DNA of 64,000 nt from Flavobacterium paronense. Its GTDB lineage: Bacteria; Bacteroidota; Bacteroidia; Flavobacteriales; Flavobacteriaceae. The notes beneath the pieces are model-generated. The model ran no database searches, had not been told where the DNA came from, and worked only from the letters and a program-made list of their open reading frames with translations. A program made the translations under genes and the position numbers. Location of the stretch: positions 2,170,001-2,234,000 of the forward strand of contig NZ_JAUFQN010000019.1 in the NCBI RefSeq assembly GCF_030409795.1, in the 5' to 3' direction. Below are positions 16,731-25,442 of the stretch, one piece after another. Position 1 is the stretch's first letter; every line of letters starts with the position of its first letter.

Positions 16731-17387
16731 ATGAGAACAGATGAACTTTTACAAAAAAATGTGCAAGATGCTCTTAAATGGGAACCTCAGCTACATGCTA
16801 CTGAAATTGGTGTCACTACCAAAAACGGCATAGTGACTTTAACCGGTACAGTTGATAATTATTATAAAAAAAATGAAGCAGAAAATGCTGTTAAAAAAGT
16901 GAATGGTGTCAAAGCCATAGTAGAAAGAATTGAGATTAAGTCGGCCGATTCAAAGAGTATTAATGATAATTATATAGCCGAAAAAATATTGGATGTATTC
17001 AAATCTGATTTTTCTATTCCTGACCAAAGAATTAAACTAAAAGTGGAAAAAGGATGGGTTACCTTAGAGGGAAATGTAAATTGGAATTATCAGAAAGAAG
17101 CTGCTAAAAATGCTGTAATTGCTCTAATGGGTGTTCGTGGTGTTACTAATAATATCAAAACAAAATCAGACCGCAACGATGATGTAAAGAAAAAAGCTAT
17201 TGAAAAAGCCATATACAGTAATGCTGCTTTACAACATGACCATATTGAAGTAACTGTTAAAAATAATGATGTGAAGCTCTCCGGTTTGGTCAATTCCTTT
17301 TTTGAAAAAGAAGAAGCCGAACGATTAGCTTGGAATGCTCCCGGTATTTGGTCTGTTTCTAATGAAATTGGGGTTGATTCCTTTTAA
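16731..17387 (+). CDS. Triple BON-domain protein
   Basis: These 218 residues contain three consecutive BON domains (about 3-70, 77-146, 150-218), each with the GxVTLxGxVxxxxxKxxAxxAxxxVxGVxxVxxxI pattern. There is no signal peptide, so it is probably cytoplasmic. BON domains bind phospholipid or peptidoglycan-like ligands in exported proteins, and relatives of OsmY and Kbp/LysM are stress-induced. It is paralogous to the next gene and to the gene at 25443; all three begin with a DELLQKNVQDALKWEP-like segment. Confidence 0.85.
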   Translation: MRTDELLQKNVQDALKWEPQLHATEIGVTTKNGIVTLTGTVDNYYKKNEAENAVKKVNGVKAIVERIEIKSADSKSINDNYIAEKILDVFKSDFSIPDQRIKLKVEKGWVTLEGNVNWNYQKEAAKNAVIALMGVRGVTNNIKTKSDRNDDVKKKAIEKAIYSNAALQHDHIEVTVKNNDVKLSGLVNSFFEKEEAERLAWNAPGIWSVSNEIGVDSF

Positions 17388-17415
17388 AAAATGTAAAGAA
17401 TTAAGCACTGAGATT

Positions 17416-18087
17416 ATGAATGCAAATGAAGTTTTACAAAAAAAAGTACAGGAGGCGATTGCCTGGGAACCACTACTGGATGCCGCATCTATTGGTGTTA
17501 TTGCAAAAGACGGTATCGTTACTCTAACCGGAACAGTTGATAATTATACCCAAAAATTAGAAGCTGAAAATGCGGCAAAAAAAGTTGCCGGTGTAAAAGC
17601 TGTAGTCGAAAAAATTGAAATAGACTATAACCATGCAATCAGAACTGATGAGGACATTGCTAAGGAAGCTATAGAAGCACTCAAGTGGAACGTTTCAGTA
17701 CCAGAAGATAAATTGAAAATCGTAGTCAGTCAAGGATGGGTTTACCTTCAGGGAGTTGTCGATTGGAACTATCAGAAACATTCCGCCAAAAAAGCGGTGG
17801 AAAACATCCCTGGAGTAAAGGGAGTCGTAAATTCTATCCAAATTAAATCAGCCGATTTTGATAAGATAGAAAAACGGGCTATTGAAAGCGCTATTCATAG
17901 AAACTCATCGCTTTATGATAAAGATATTGAGGTAGCTGTTTCGGGCAATGTTGTGACATTAACCGGAAATGTAACCGCTTATTTTCAAAAAGAGGAAGCT
18001 GAAAGAATAGCCTGGAATTCTCCTGGGGTATGGACAGTAAACAATCTATTGGCTGTAAATCAAAAGTTAAATCAAGCAGTTTATTAA
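17416..18087 (+). CDS. Triple BON-domain protein (paralogue)
   Basis: The ATG at 17416 gives 223 residues starting MNANEVLQKKVQEAIAWEP, aligned with the paralogue's start; an upstream in-frame start at 17335 overlaps the previous gene. It has three BON domains (about 4-71, 78-148, 153-221) with GIVTLTGTVDNY, GWVYLQGVVDWNY and NVVTLTGNVTAYF turns. It is cytoplasmic by lack of a signal peptide. The tandem arrangement with 16731 indicates local duplication. Confidence 0.85.
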   Translation: MNANEVLQKKVQEAIAWEPLLDAASIGVIAKDGIVTLTGTVDNYTQKLEAENAAKKVAGVKAVVEKIEIDYNHAIRTDEDIAKEAIEALKWNVSVPEDKLKIVVSQGWVYLQGVVDWNYQKHSAKKAVENIPGVKGVVNSIQIKSADFDKIEKRAIESAIHRNSSLYDKDIEVAVSGNVVTLTGNVTAYFQKEEAERIAWNSPGVWTVNNLLAVNQKLNQAVY

Positions 18088-18099
18088 AAAAATCTAAAA

Positions 18100-18321
18100 A
18101 TGCTATTTGTAAAATCCAACATAGGTACATTAGATAAATCCATCAGGATTACATTGGCGGCAACAGCTTTTGCCATCTATTTTATCCAAATAGTAGATTC
18201 CAAAACAAATTTGCTTTTCCTACTTATAACATTCATGATGCTATTTTCTGCGATTATAGAGTATTGTCCAATATATACCTTTTGGGAATTCTCAACCAAA
18301 GAAAACGAACAACCTGATTAA
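18100..18321 (+). CDS. DUF2892 family small membrane protein
   Basis: This 73-residue protein has the DUF2892 pattern: N-terminal NIGTLDKSIRITL, two hydrophobic helices (about 19-33 and 38-55) and a CPIY motif just after helix 2. The family is found alone or fused to rhodanese (as in YgaP). It is an inner membrane protein of unknown role. It lies 12 bp after the BON gene in the operon. Confidence 0.78.
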   Translation: MLFVKSNIGTLDKSIRITLAATAFAIYFIQIVDSKTNLLFLLITFMMLFSAIIEYCPIYTFWEFSTKENEQPD

Positions 18322-18355
18322 ATATTTTTTAATTCAAATTTTAAATCAAACAACA

Positions 18356-18622
18356 ATGGAAACAGAAAAAATAATAGTAACCAATTTACTTTTCCAAAAC
18401 GATGAAGGCACTATCAAAAAAGGGTTATTAAAGTTAAATGGTGTCGCAGAAGTAATCATTAATCCCGAGAATAATCAGGTAGAAGTAACCTATGAACATA
18501 TTGACAGAGATAAAATAATAAACCGTCTTTATGCCTTAGGATACTTCGAGGATGATAAAGGAAACACTATGTTATTTCAAATGAGTAGCTCTCCTATTGC
18601 GTTACCTCAAAATTGGAATTAA
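18356..18622 (+). CDS. HMA-like (heavy-metal-associated fold) protein lacking CxxC
   Basis: This 88-residue protein has the beta-alpha-beta-beta-alpha-beta pattern of HMA copper chaperones: a first strand (EKIIVTNLLF), a helix (IKKGLLKLNGVAEVII), NQVEVTYEH and a second helix (DKIINRLYALGY). The metal-binding CxxC between strand 1 and helix 1 is replaced by QNDEG, so it should not bind copper in the usual way. It lies between DUF2892 and USP in the operon. The fold call is by pattern only. Confidence 0.6.
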   Translation: METEKIIVTNLLFQNDEGTIKKGLLKLNGVAEVIINPENNQVEVTYEHIDRDKIINRLYALGYFEDDKGNTMLFQMSSSPIALPQNWN

Positions 18623-18652
18623 TAACAATATACCAAATTAAAATCATTCAAA

Positions 18653-19498
18653 ATGAATAAAATATTAGTAACAGTGGATTTTTCGGCTAACTCCAGAAAA
18701 ACCATTCGCTTTGCCATTCAATTGGCATCACAATCCAAATCAGAAATAATTTTCTATCATATGGTGAGTATGATGGTCCCGACATCCAATGCCACATGGG
18801 ATTATATTTATTATGCCCAATTTCAGGAAAAAGAAGTACTACGCAGTAAAGACCGATTGGTAAAACTAATAAAAGAAGTTTATACCTCTAAATTACCATC
18901 TGGTGTCAAGTACACTTGTGTTTGCAAATCAGGTAATGACATCAGTGGTCAAATTGTTTCTTATGCTAAAAAACACAGAATTAATTTTATTTGTGTCGGA
19001 GCAAGAGGAACAGGGGTTATGGCAAAACTGTTTGGGACAGTTGCTTCGCACCTTATCACTAACTCTCCTATTCCTGTATTTGTAATTCCGAAAAATTATC
19101 GACTAAAACCTATAACCGATTTATGTTATGCGTCTGATATGGAGAATCTGGAAAATGAAATAAAAAATGTTTTGGAACTTTCAGCTTCTTTAAAGGCTTC
19201 TGTAAAAGTTCTTCATTTTGATTATGAAATAGGGCTGAAAGAAAACCAGAATAAATTAACAAAAATAGCCCAAAAATATGAAACCAAGGAAGTAACTTTT
19301 CATTATAAAAAATTAAATACACTCTATCCTTTAAACGATCATTTAAGAAAAGTATTAGCCTTATTCAAACCTTCATTGGTAGTGCTCTTTACCAAGCAAA
19401 ACCGCAGATGGTTTGACCGTTTGTTGCTTTCCAGTCAATCAACAGATTTTTCTTTTACGACCAAAGTACCACTTTTAATATATAGAAAACAGAACTAA
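18653..19498 (+). CDS. Tandem universal stress protein (UspA family)
   Basis: This 281-residue protein has two UspA domains. The first (about 1-145) begins NKILVTVDFSANSRKTIRFA and carries the nucleotide loop GARGTGVMAKLFGTVASHL; the second (about 150-281) is degenerate without a clear loop. It is cytoplasmic. It is a member of the operon that starts at 15838 and is distantly paralogous to the uspA at 6605, which is under the same kind of promoter. Confidence 0.85.
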   Translation: MNKILVTVDFSANSRKTIRFAIQLASQSKSEIIFYHMVSMMVPTSNATWDYIYYAQFQEKEVLRSKDRLVKLIKEVYTSKLPSGVKYTCVCKSGNDISGQIVSYAKKHRINFICVGARGTGVMAKLFGTVASHLITNSPIPVFVIPKNYRLKPITDLCYASDMENLENEIKNVLELSASLKASVKVLHFDYEIGLKENQNKLTKIAQKYETKEVTFHYKKLNTLYPLNDHLRKVLALFKPSLVVLFTKQNRRWFDRLLLSSQSTDFSFTTKVPLLIYRKQN

Positions 19499-19523
19499 TC
19501 ATAGCCTTATTAAATCCATTATT

Positions 19524-20282
19524 TTGGAACTTAATTTTAAAAACAGTTTTAGTCACGTAGGCAATGTTGCTGCATTCTCTTCCCGATTTTTTAAAGAAAT
19601 TTTTAGGTCAGGTTTCGAGTTCAGGGAATTTATACGTCAGTGTTATACTGTTGGTTACAAGTCATTACCCTTGGTAACAATAACTGGCTTTATCATGGGA
19701 TTAGTGCTGACAATACAATCGCGTCCAGCTATGGCTAAGTTCGGGGCAGAATCCTGGATTCCAGGAATGGTTTCCTTATCTTTAATTAGAGAAATTGCTC
19801 CGGTGATTACGGCTTTAATTTGCGCCGGTAGAATATCTTCAGGTATTGGTGCCGAATTGGGTTCAATGAAAGTAACCGAACAAATTGATGCTATGGAAGT
19901 ATCGGCCATAAACCCTTATAAATACTTGGTGGTTACCCGGACTCTGGCCACGACCTTAATGATTCCTATTTTAGTGATTTATGCCGATTTAATTGGAATA
20001 CTAGGTGGTTATATCGGAGTAAATATGCATGGTGAGGTTAACATAATCCGCTATTTTTCTCAGGTCTTTGAATCTTTGGAATACTTGGATATTCTACCAG
20101 CTACTATTAAAACATTCTTTTTTGGCTTTTTTATCGGAATTATTGGCTGCTATGAAGGATTTAATGCTTCAAGCGGAACTGAAAGTGTGGGTAGAGCTGC
20201 TAATTCTGCCGTGGTATCTACTTCGCTTACGATTTTTATTATTGATATGATAGCGGTTCAAGTAACCGATTTGTTTTTTTAA
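19524..20282 (+). CDS. MlaE-type lipid ABC transporter permease
   Basis: This 252-residue MlaE/DUF140 permease has five to six membrane segments and the conserved SLIREIAPVITALICAGRISSGIGAELGSMKVTEQIDAM core (only its key parts LIREIAPV, GRISSGIGAELG and EQIDAM are cited). MlaE moves phospholipids between the membranes with MlaF and MlaD. The only plausible start is TTG at 19524, 25 bp after the USP stop. It is 6 bp upstream of the ATPase gene. Being in the stress operon ties it to envelope lipid maintenance under stress (inference). Confidence 0.85.
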   Translation: MELNFKNSFSHVGNVAAFSSRFFKEIFRSGFEFREFIRQCYTVGYKSLPLVTITGFIMGLVLTIQSRPAMAKFGAESWIPGMVSLSLIREIAPVITALICAGRISSGIGAELGSMKVTEQIDAMEVSAINPYKYLVVTRTLATTLMIPILVIYADLIGILGGYIGVNMHGEVNIIRYFSQVFESLEYLDILPATIKTFFFGFFIGIIGCYEGFNASSGTESVGRAANSAVVSTSLTIFIIDMIAVQVTDLFF

Positions 20283-20288
20283 ATAATC

Positions 20289-21068
20289 ATGGAAACCAAA
20301 GAAAATATTACAATCACTCCTAAGGAACTGGCCTCAAACCAACCACTGATAGCATTTAAAAATGTTCACAAATACTATGGTAGCAATAAGGTATTGAACG
20401 GAATAAATTTTTCAGTCTATAAAGGAGAAAACCTTGTAATTCTTGGCAGATCAGGTTCCGGCAAATCGGTAGCAGTTAAGTGTTTGGTTGGACTGACAAA
20501 AACCGACAAAGGCGAAATAATTGTAATGGGAAAAGATATCACAAAACTTAATGAACAAGAACTCAATCAAATCCGAATGAAAATTGGCTTTCTATTTCAA
20601 AACGGGGCTTTGTATGACTCTATGTCTGTTAAGCAAAATTTGGCTTTTACGTTACAACACAACAACAAAAAACTTAAAGAACACGAAGTTGATGCAGCCA
20701 TCATTGAGGCACTGAACAATGTTGGACTCTTGGAAGCGATTGATAAAATGCCAGCAGAATTATCCGGAGGGATGCGAAAAAGAATAGGATTGGCAAGAGC
20801 CTTAATCATTAAACCTGATATTATAATCTATGATGAGCCAACAGCTGGTTTAGATACCATAACGGCACATGAAATTATAGAGCTTATAAGTAAAATTAAA
20901 CTAAAATATAATGCTACTTCAATCATTATAACACACGATTTAACCTGTGCTAAATATACCGGTGACAGAATCATTGTTTTAAAAGACGGTATAATTAAAG
21001 CGGAAGGGAGTTATAGCGACATTGAAAATAATGCCGACGATTGGGTAAAATCATTTTTTGAAAAATAA
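20289..21068 (+). CDS. MlaF-type ABC transporter ATP-binding protein
   Basis: This 259-residue ATPase has Walker A GRSGSGKS, Q-loop FLFQNGALYDSM, signature LSGGMRKRIGLARAL, Walker B IIIYDEPTAGLD and the H-loop His in ITHD. The SGGMRKR signature is typical of the MlaF/Ttg2A group rather than of drug or amino-acid exporters. It sits between the MlaE-like permease (6 bp) and the MCE protein (12 bp). Confidence 0.88.
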   Translation: METKENITITPKELASNQPLIAFKNVHKYYGSNKVLNGINFSVYKGENLVILGRSGSGKSVAVKCLVGLTKTDKGEIIVMGKDITKLNEQELNQIRMKIGFLFQNGALYDSMSVKQNLAFTLQHNNKKLKEHEVDAAIIEALNNVGLLEAIDKMPAELSGGMRKRIGLARALIIKPDIIIYDEPTAGLDTITAHEIIELISKIKLKYNATSIIITHDLTCAKYTGDRIIVLKDGIIKAEGSYSDIENNADDWVKSFFEK

Positions 21069-21080
21069 ACACAGTATATC

Positions 21081-22118
21081 ATGAACAACGAGTCAACAAA
21101 TAATTGGAAATTGGGCGGTTTTGTCATTATGGGCATTCTACTGTTCATTGTGGCAATTTATTTTATTGGTGTAAATAGGAACTTATTTGGTTCCAACTTT
21201 GTGTTGCGTTCTGAATTTAAAAATGTTAGTGGCTTAAAACAAGGCAGTAATGTTCGTCTTTCCGGAATTAATATAGGAACCGTTAACAAAATTACCTTTA
21301 TTTCGGATTCCTTGGTTTTAGTGAAATTATTAATCAAGAAAGATGTGCAAAAATATATTAAAACTGATGCCATTGCCAGCATAGGATCTGATGGTTTGGT
21401 TGGCGATAAAGTACTTATTATTTCACCAGGTAACAGTTCTAATACCATAGTCAAAAACAATGATATTATCCCCTCTTTCAAAACCATAGAAATAGAAGAC
21501 ATCCTGACAAGTGTTAAAAAAAGTGCTGATAACACCAAACAAATTACGGATGAACTTATCAAATTCAGCAATAAAATGAATGATAAAAATGGGCTTTTAG
21601 CCAAGATAATGACCGATAAGAATTTTGCTGTCAGAATAGACAATACCATAGCCAATCTTCAAATCAGCGCCTCAGAAATTGCCCAATTCGCTCCTACATT
21701 AAACAACAAAAACGGAGCTATGTCTAAAATATTTACTGATAAAGAATGGACCAAAAGCATAGAAAACAGCCTTAATAACTTGCAAAACAGCTCCAATGAC
21801 ATTGCTGCTTTTACCTCCAAATTAAACGACAAAAACAATATACTCTCTCAAATACTCACTAACGACACTATAGCTCAAGCCTTTGAAAAAACCCTTCGCA
21901 ATCTGGAAAGCAGTTCATCAGATTTGGTAAAATTCACTTCAAAAATAAATAGCGATGATAATGTCTTATCCAAACTTATCAACAATCCTAAACTAGCAAA
22001 ATCTGTCGACTCTACCCTAACGAATCTTGAAAAAAGAGTCAAAGATTTCAAAGAACTTGAGGAAGCCGCTAAAAATAATTTTTTATTGAAAGGCTATTTT
22101 AAGAAGAAAAAGAAATGA
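21081..22118 (+). CDS. MlaD-type MCE domain protein with four tandem repeats
   Basis: This 345-residue protein has one N-terminal membrane helix (about 13-32) and a single MCE domain (about 38-118: FKNVSGLKQGSNVRLSGINIG, ISPG). After it come four imperfect repeats of about 44 residues (about 150-330), each of the form (N/S)-K-(L/M)-N-D-K-N-x-(L)-(S/A)-K-I ... T-(I/L)-x-N-L-x-x-S-(A/S)-x-(D/E)-(I/L). They are probably helical and may build a periplasmic extension. The C-terminus is Lys-rich. It is the lipid-binding subunit partner of the MlaE/F pair. No MlaA/B/C genes are adjacent. Confidence 0.82.
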   Translation: MNNESTNNWKLGGFVIMGILLFIVAIYFIGVNRNLFGSNFVLRSEFKNVSGLKQGSNVRLSGINIGTVNKITFISDSLVLVKLLIKKDVQKYIKTDAIASIGSDGLVGDKVLIISPGNSSNTIVKNNDIIPSFKTIEIEDILTSVKKSADNTKQITDELIKFSNKMNDKNGLLAKIMTDKNFAVRIDNTIANLQISASEIAQFAPTLNNKNGAMSKIFTDKEWTKSIENSLNNLQNSSNDIAAFTSKLNDKNNILSQILTNDTIAQAFEKTLRNLESSSSDLVKFTSKINSDDNVLSKLINNPKLAKSVDSTLTNLEKRVKDFKELEEAAKNNFLLKGYFKKKKK

Positions 22119-22147
22119 AATGAAAATAAACTAAAGCCATTAAAATT

Positions 22148-22540
22148 ATGAACGGAACGAAAAAAGTTGGTGTTTGGATGGATTATGCTTCAGCACATAT
22201 AATGGAATTTTCGGAAACCCCTTTTGAAGTAAAAACCATCAAATCAAAATTCTCTTCCAACGAAAAAGCAAATGGATTAGCCAAAGGCGAAAATCACTTA
22301 CATTCTAAGGAAAGACAATTCAAAGCAGATTACTTCAAAGAAATAGCAAAGTTTTTACTAGCTTATAATAAAGTTATTCTCTTTGGTCCTACGAATGCCA
22401 AAACAGAGCTTTTTAATCTGTTAAGCGAAGACAATAGTTTCTTTAATACCAGAATTCATCTGGAAGAAACAAGTAAAATGACATTGAATCAAAGAAAAAA
22501 ATTTGTTCATGACCATTTCGTGAACCCTCTATATAAATAA
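22148..22540 (+). CDS. Small protein, possible eRF1-domain-3/baeRF-like, copy 1
   Basis: This 130-residue cytoplasmic protein begins KKVGVWMDYASAHIMEF and has a VILFGPTNAKTELFNLL segment near residue 76 followed by MTLNQRKKFVHDHF. The layout recalls the third domain of archaeal/eukaryotic release factors and the bacterial baeRF proteins, but that is a tentative resemblance. It is 29 bp behind the MCE gene and is followed by a paralogue. It is probably the penultimate gene of the operon. Confidence 0.6.
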   Translation: MNGTKKVGVWMDYASAHIMEFSETPFEVKTIKSKFSSNEKANGLAKGENHLHSKERQFKADYFKEIAKFLLAYNKVILFGPTNAKTELFNLLSEDNSFFNTRIHLEETSKMTLNQRKKFVHDHFVNPLYK

Positions 22541-22594
22541 TTTGATTTTAAATTAATATAAACCAATTCTAATAATATAACCCAATAACTAATT

Positions 22595-22999
22595 ATGAAT
22601 ACTTCAAACCCAATAGGCATATTTATGGATTACTCCATTGCGCATATCATGGAGCTTTCAGAAATACCAAACGAGATCCAAACCATAGAATCTAAATTTG
22701 CTTCAAAATTAATAGAAGAAAAAAATAAAGGTGAGAAACACCTGTGCAAATTGGCAAAAGAATGCAATGCCAAATATTTCAAAAAAATCGGTGAAACCAT
22801 TTTACTTTATAGCACAGTGCTGCTTTTTGGGCCTACTGATGCTAAAGCTGACCTTTACAATATGCTGAGTGAAGATCCTCGTTTTTTTAGAATTAAAGCT
22901 TATTTGAAAGAAACAGGTATTATGACCCTAAACCAAAGAAACAAATTTATGAATGACTTTTTTGCCATTCCGGTATATGAATCGGCTGAGTTACCATGA
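22595..22999 (+). CDS. Small protein, possible eRF1-domain-3/baeRF-like, copy 2
   Basis: This 134-residue paralogue of the preceding protein shares the IFMDYSIAHIMELSE start, the VLLFGPTDAKADLYNML segment and MTLNQRNKFM near the end. The last nine bases overlap the end of the convergent kinase gene at 22991. No promoter is visible in the 54-bp gap, so it is probably expressed from the 15838 operon. Function unknown. Confidence 0.6.
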   Translation: MNTSNPIGIFMDYSIAHIMELSEIPNEIQTIESKFASKLIEEKNKGEKHLCKLAKECNAKYFKKIGETILLYSTVLLFGPTDAKADLYNMLSEDPRFFRIKAYLKETGIMTLNQRNKFMNDFFAIPVYESAELP

Positions 23000-24526
23000 A
23001 TCTTCAGAAAGATATCTGGGAAAAGAAAGGGTAAATACCGTTCCTTTACCTTCTTTACTGGTAAAACTTATAGAGCCTTCCAATAGAGCAATATAATTCT
23101 TAACGATGGTTAGCCCCAAACCAGTACCCTGAATATTTTTGGCATTACTGGCGCGATAGAACTCGGTAAATAATTTTTTCTGGTCTTTAAACGGAATACC
23201 TATTCCGTGATCCAGAATACTTATGGTTACTAAAGTATCGATTACCTGAGATTCAATTTGAATTTCCTTTCCGTGTTCAGAATATTTACTGGCATTTGAT
23301 AAGAGGTTTAGCAGTACGTTTTTAAGTATTTTTGAGGATTGGTTAATATAGGATTCTCCGGTATGTGAATAGTGAATACTTTGCTCATTAATTTTGACTA
23401 AAGCATCTACTTCACTTATGGTTTCAGATATGAAATCGGGTAAACTAAATTGATTCACTTCAAAATCGACAAAACCTTTTCGTAGTTTTTCCAGTGTAAA
23501 AAAATCATTCAATATAGCATTTAGATGATTAACCGAACCGGTAATCCTGTCAATGTGTTTTGTAATAAGTTCTTGCTGCCCTTTCTCTGCATAATTTTTC
23601 ATTAATGAAATACTAGAAAGAATTGTGCTTAAAGGAGTCCGAAATTCATGAGAAGCCATACCTACAAAATTAGATTTCGCCTCATTCAGTTCTTTTTCTC
23701 TTTTTAATGATTCTGAAAGTTCCAACGTCCGCTCTGCTACTTTGGCTTCCAATTCTTCTTGAAAGGCTATTTGTGAAGTTATGTCTAATAGGATTGTTTG
23801 AGAAATCGTTTTTTCTTCATTGAGTTTGACAAAAACACTGCACCAAAATAAACTACCGTCTTTTCTTTTCATATGCTGGATGTTTCTCAACTCTCCATGC
23901 TCCATGATGATAATCATATTCTTTTCCCGTTCATTTGGATGTAAATAATGATCCTTTGGGTCAAAGTTTTTTATTAAATCTTCTTTGGATTCATAGCCAA
24001 ACAATTTTACACCTGGAGTATTCACTTCAGTTATTTTAGAGGTAGCGACATCCATAGTGAAGATAGGTACCAAAGCATTGGAAAAGATAGCTCTGTAGCG
24101 TTCTTCACTTTTTTTAAGAGCTTCAATACTTTGTTTTCGTTCTGTAATATCCGAACGAATAGCCAAGTATTTATAAGGTTTTCCTTTTTCATTAAGGAAA
24201 GGAAAAATCGTAGTATCTACCCAATATATGGTTCCGTCTTTAGCCTTGTTTTTGATTTCTCCTTTCCATATTTTTCCATTACTTATAGTCTTCCATAGTT
24301 GCTTGAAAAAATCTTTAGAATGGAAACCCGAATTAATAATATGGTGGTTCTGTCCAATTAATTCTTCTTCACTATATTTTGAAATTTTACAGAAATTATC
24401 GTTGGCATATTGTATTATTCCTTTTTCATCAGTTATAGCCACAATATCGGCAGCATCCATAGCTGTTTTATAATCAAAAACGTCTTTAGTTAAGGCTTTG
24501 AAATCTATTTTCTCTTGAGAGTTCAT
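22991..24526 (-). CDS. Double-PAS sensor histidine kinase
   Basis: This 511-residue soluble kinase has PAS 1 (about 20-130, with the IIQYANDNFCKIS and KDGTIYWVDTTI pattern seen in redox- or energy-sensing PAS domains), PAS 2 (about 142-255), a coiled coil (about 258-290), HisKA H-box ASHEFRTP and a HATPase with N-box LLSNASKY, DHGIGIP and GTGLGLTI. Its catalytic part closely resembles the kinase at 10425, suggesting duplication. No membrane helix or receiver domain is present. Its position 2 kb from the receiver-CRP/FNR gene makes it a likely partner (inference). Confidence 0.87.
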   Translation of the reverse strand: MNSQEKIDFKALTKDVFDYKTAMDAADIVAITDEKGIIQYANDNFCKISKYSEEELIGQNHHIINSGFHSKDFFKQLWKTISNGKIWKGEIKNKAKDGTIYWVDTTIFPFLNEKGKPYKYLAIRSDITERKQSIEALKKSEERYRAIFSNALVPIFTMDVATSKITEVNTPGVKLFGYESKEDLIKNFDPKDHYLHPNEREKNMIIIMEHGELRNIQHMKRKDGSLFWCSVFVKLNEEKTISQTILLDITSQIAFQEELEAKVAERTLELSESLKREKELNEAKSNFVGMASHEFRTPLSTILSSISLMKNYAEKGQQELITKHIDRITGSVNHLNAILNDFFTLEKLRKGFVDFEVNQFSLPDFISETISEVDALVKINEQSIHYSHTGESYINQSSKILKNVLLNLLSNASKYSEHGKEIQIESQVIDTLVTISILDHGIGIPFKDQKKLFTEFYRASNAKNIQGTGLGLTIVKNYIALLEGSISFTSKEGKGTVFTLSFPRYLSEDSW

Positions 24527-24627
24527 CTTCTTTGGACAAATTACTATTAAAAGTAGTTCAAATTATTTTATCTTGACTTTAAAATAGATAGTTTATTTTT
24601 CTTTTTTGCGGTTCATACCACTCGTGT

Positions 24628-25309
24628 TTATGGTAAATCATTCGCCACTTGTATAGATAACTGTGCTGATTTATTATATAAATCCTTTAGCAAAATATAA
24701 ACTATAGTACTAATTATTGCTGCAAAAAAAATACCACATTGAAATGAGATAGTTATCATAATATATATTAGTAAGCAAATAAAATACTAAAATGGCCAAA
24801 CCCCATGCTACCATTCTTTTAAAAGGAGATATGAAAGAAGGAATAATAGTTACAACTGCATATAAATAGCCTCCAACCCAATTAAAAAATATCAGGGTAA
24901 TTTTGCAGACATGAAATATGATAACCGTCTATTTTCAGCTTTTACTTCAAAATTCATGAAAAAACCAAGTCATGCATAAAGAAACTACCAACCCAAGCCC
25001 TATAAAATAGAGAGTAGTAGTCTTGCAAAAAGATTATTTTAAGCTATTGTATTGACAAAGATACCCAGACGGGCCAAACAATTTGAGCAATAATAATAAA
25101 AACTGAAGCGGCAATTTTTTTGAGCTTTATAATGCTTTCATTTGGCAGGACAATCCACAATATGCCTTCTGCAAATTGCTGAACAGCAAACAATAATGGG
25201 ATAGCCGCAAAAAGATATTGCGAAGGCTGGTGTACTTTTTTTATTGAAGCATATCCTATAGCGGAAAGACTGTTCCAGCAGTAAAACTCGCAGTTACTGA
25301 AAAACACAT
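24628..25309 (-). pseudogene. Decayed membrane-protein gene (DUF6629-like)
   Basis: Reading across frames on the minus strand gives a multi-spanning protein: MCFSVTASFTAGT from 25309, then after a frameshift near 25270 IGYASIKKVHQPSQYLFAAI and FAVQQFAEGILWIVLPN, a stop after SLSIQ at 25044, further shifts, and a long clean 3' part ending at 24628 (GYLYAVVTIIPSFISPF, YDNYLISMWYFFAAII). The N-terminal MCFSATASF-type start and the order of membrane helices match a conserved family I believe is DUF6629. At least three disruptions make it nonfunctional. The stretch 24537-25043 is explained by this remnant. Confidence 0.8.
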
Positions 25310-25407
25310 AAGCAGTATGTTTAAGTAAATTACTATTCAAGAATATTTACACTATTCCGTGCAGAAAGTAATAGACATATATTTTCTTTTTAGAGTATAA
25401 CGTAAAT

Positions 25408-25442
25408 AAAAAAGACGGGAGCAATACTCCCCGCCTTTTTTA
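25408..25442. terminator. Terminator after the 26114 BON gene
   Basis: GGGAG and CTCCC arms extended by ACG/CCG and flanked by A- and T-runs form a bidirectional hairpin directly after the BON stop codon. Confidence 0.8.

Noticed and set aside
24747..24758. Near-palindrome AGATAGTTATCA resembling the regulon operator
   Set aside because: One mismatch, no -7 box at 36.5 bp on either strand, and it lies inside the decayed membrane-protein gene.
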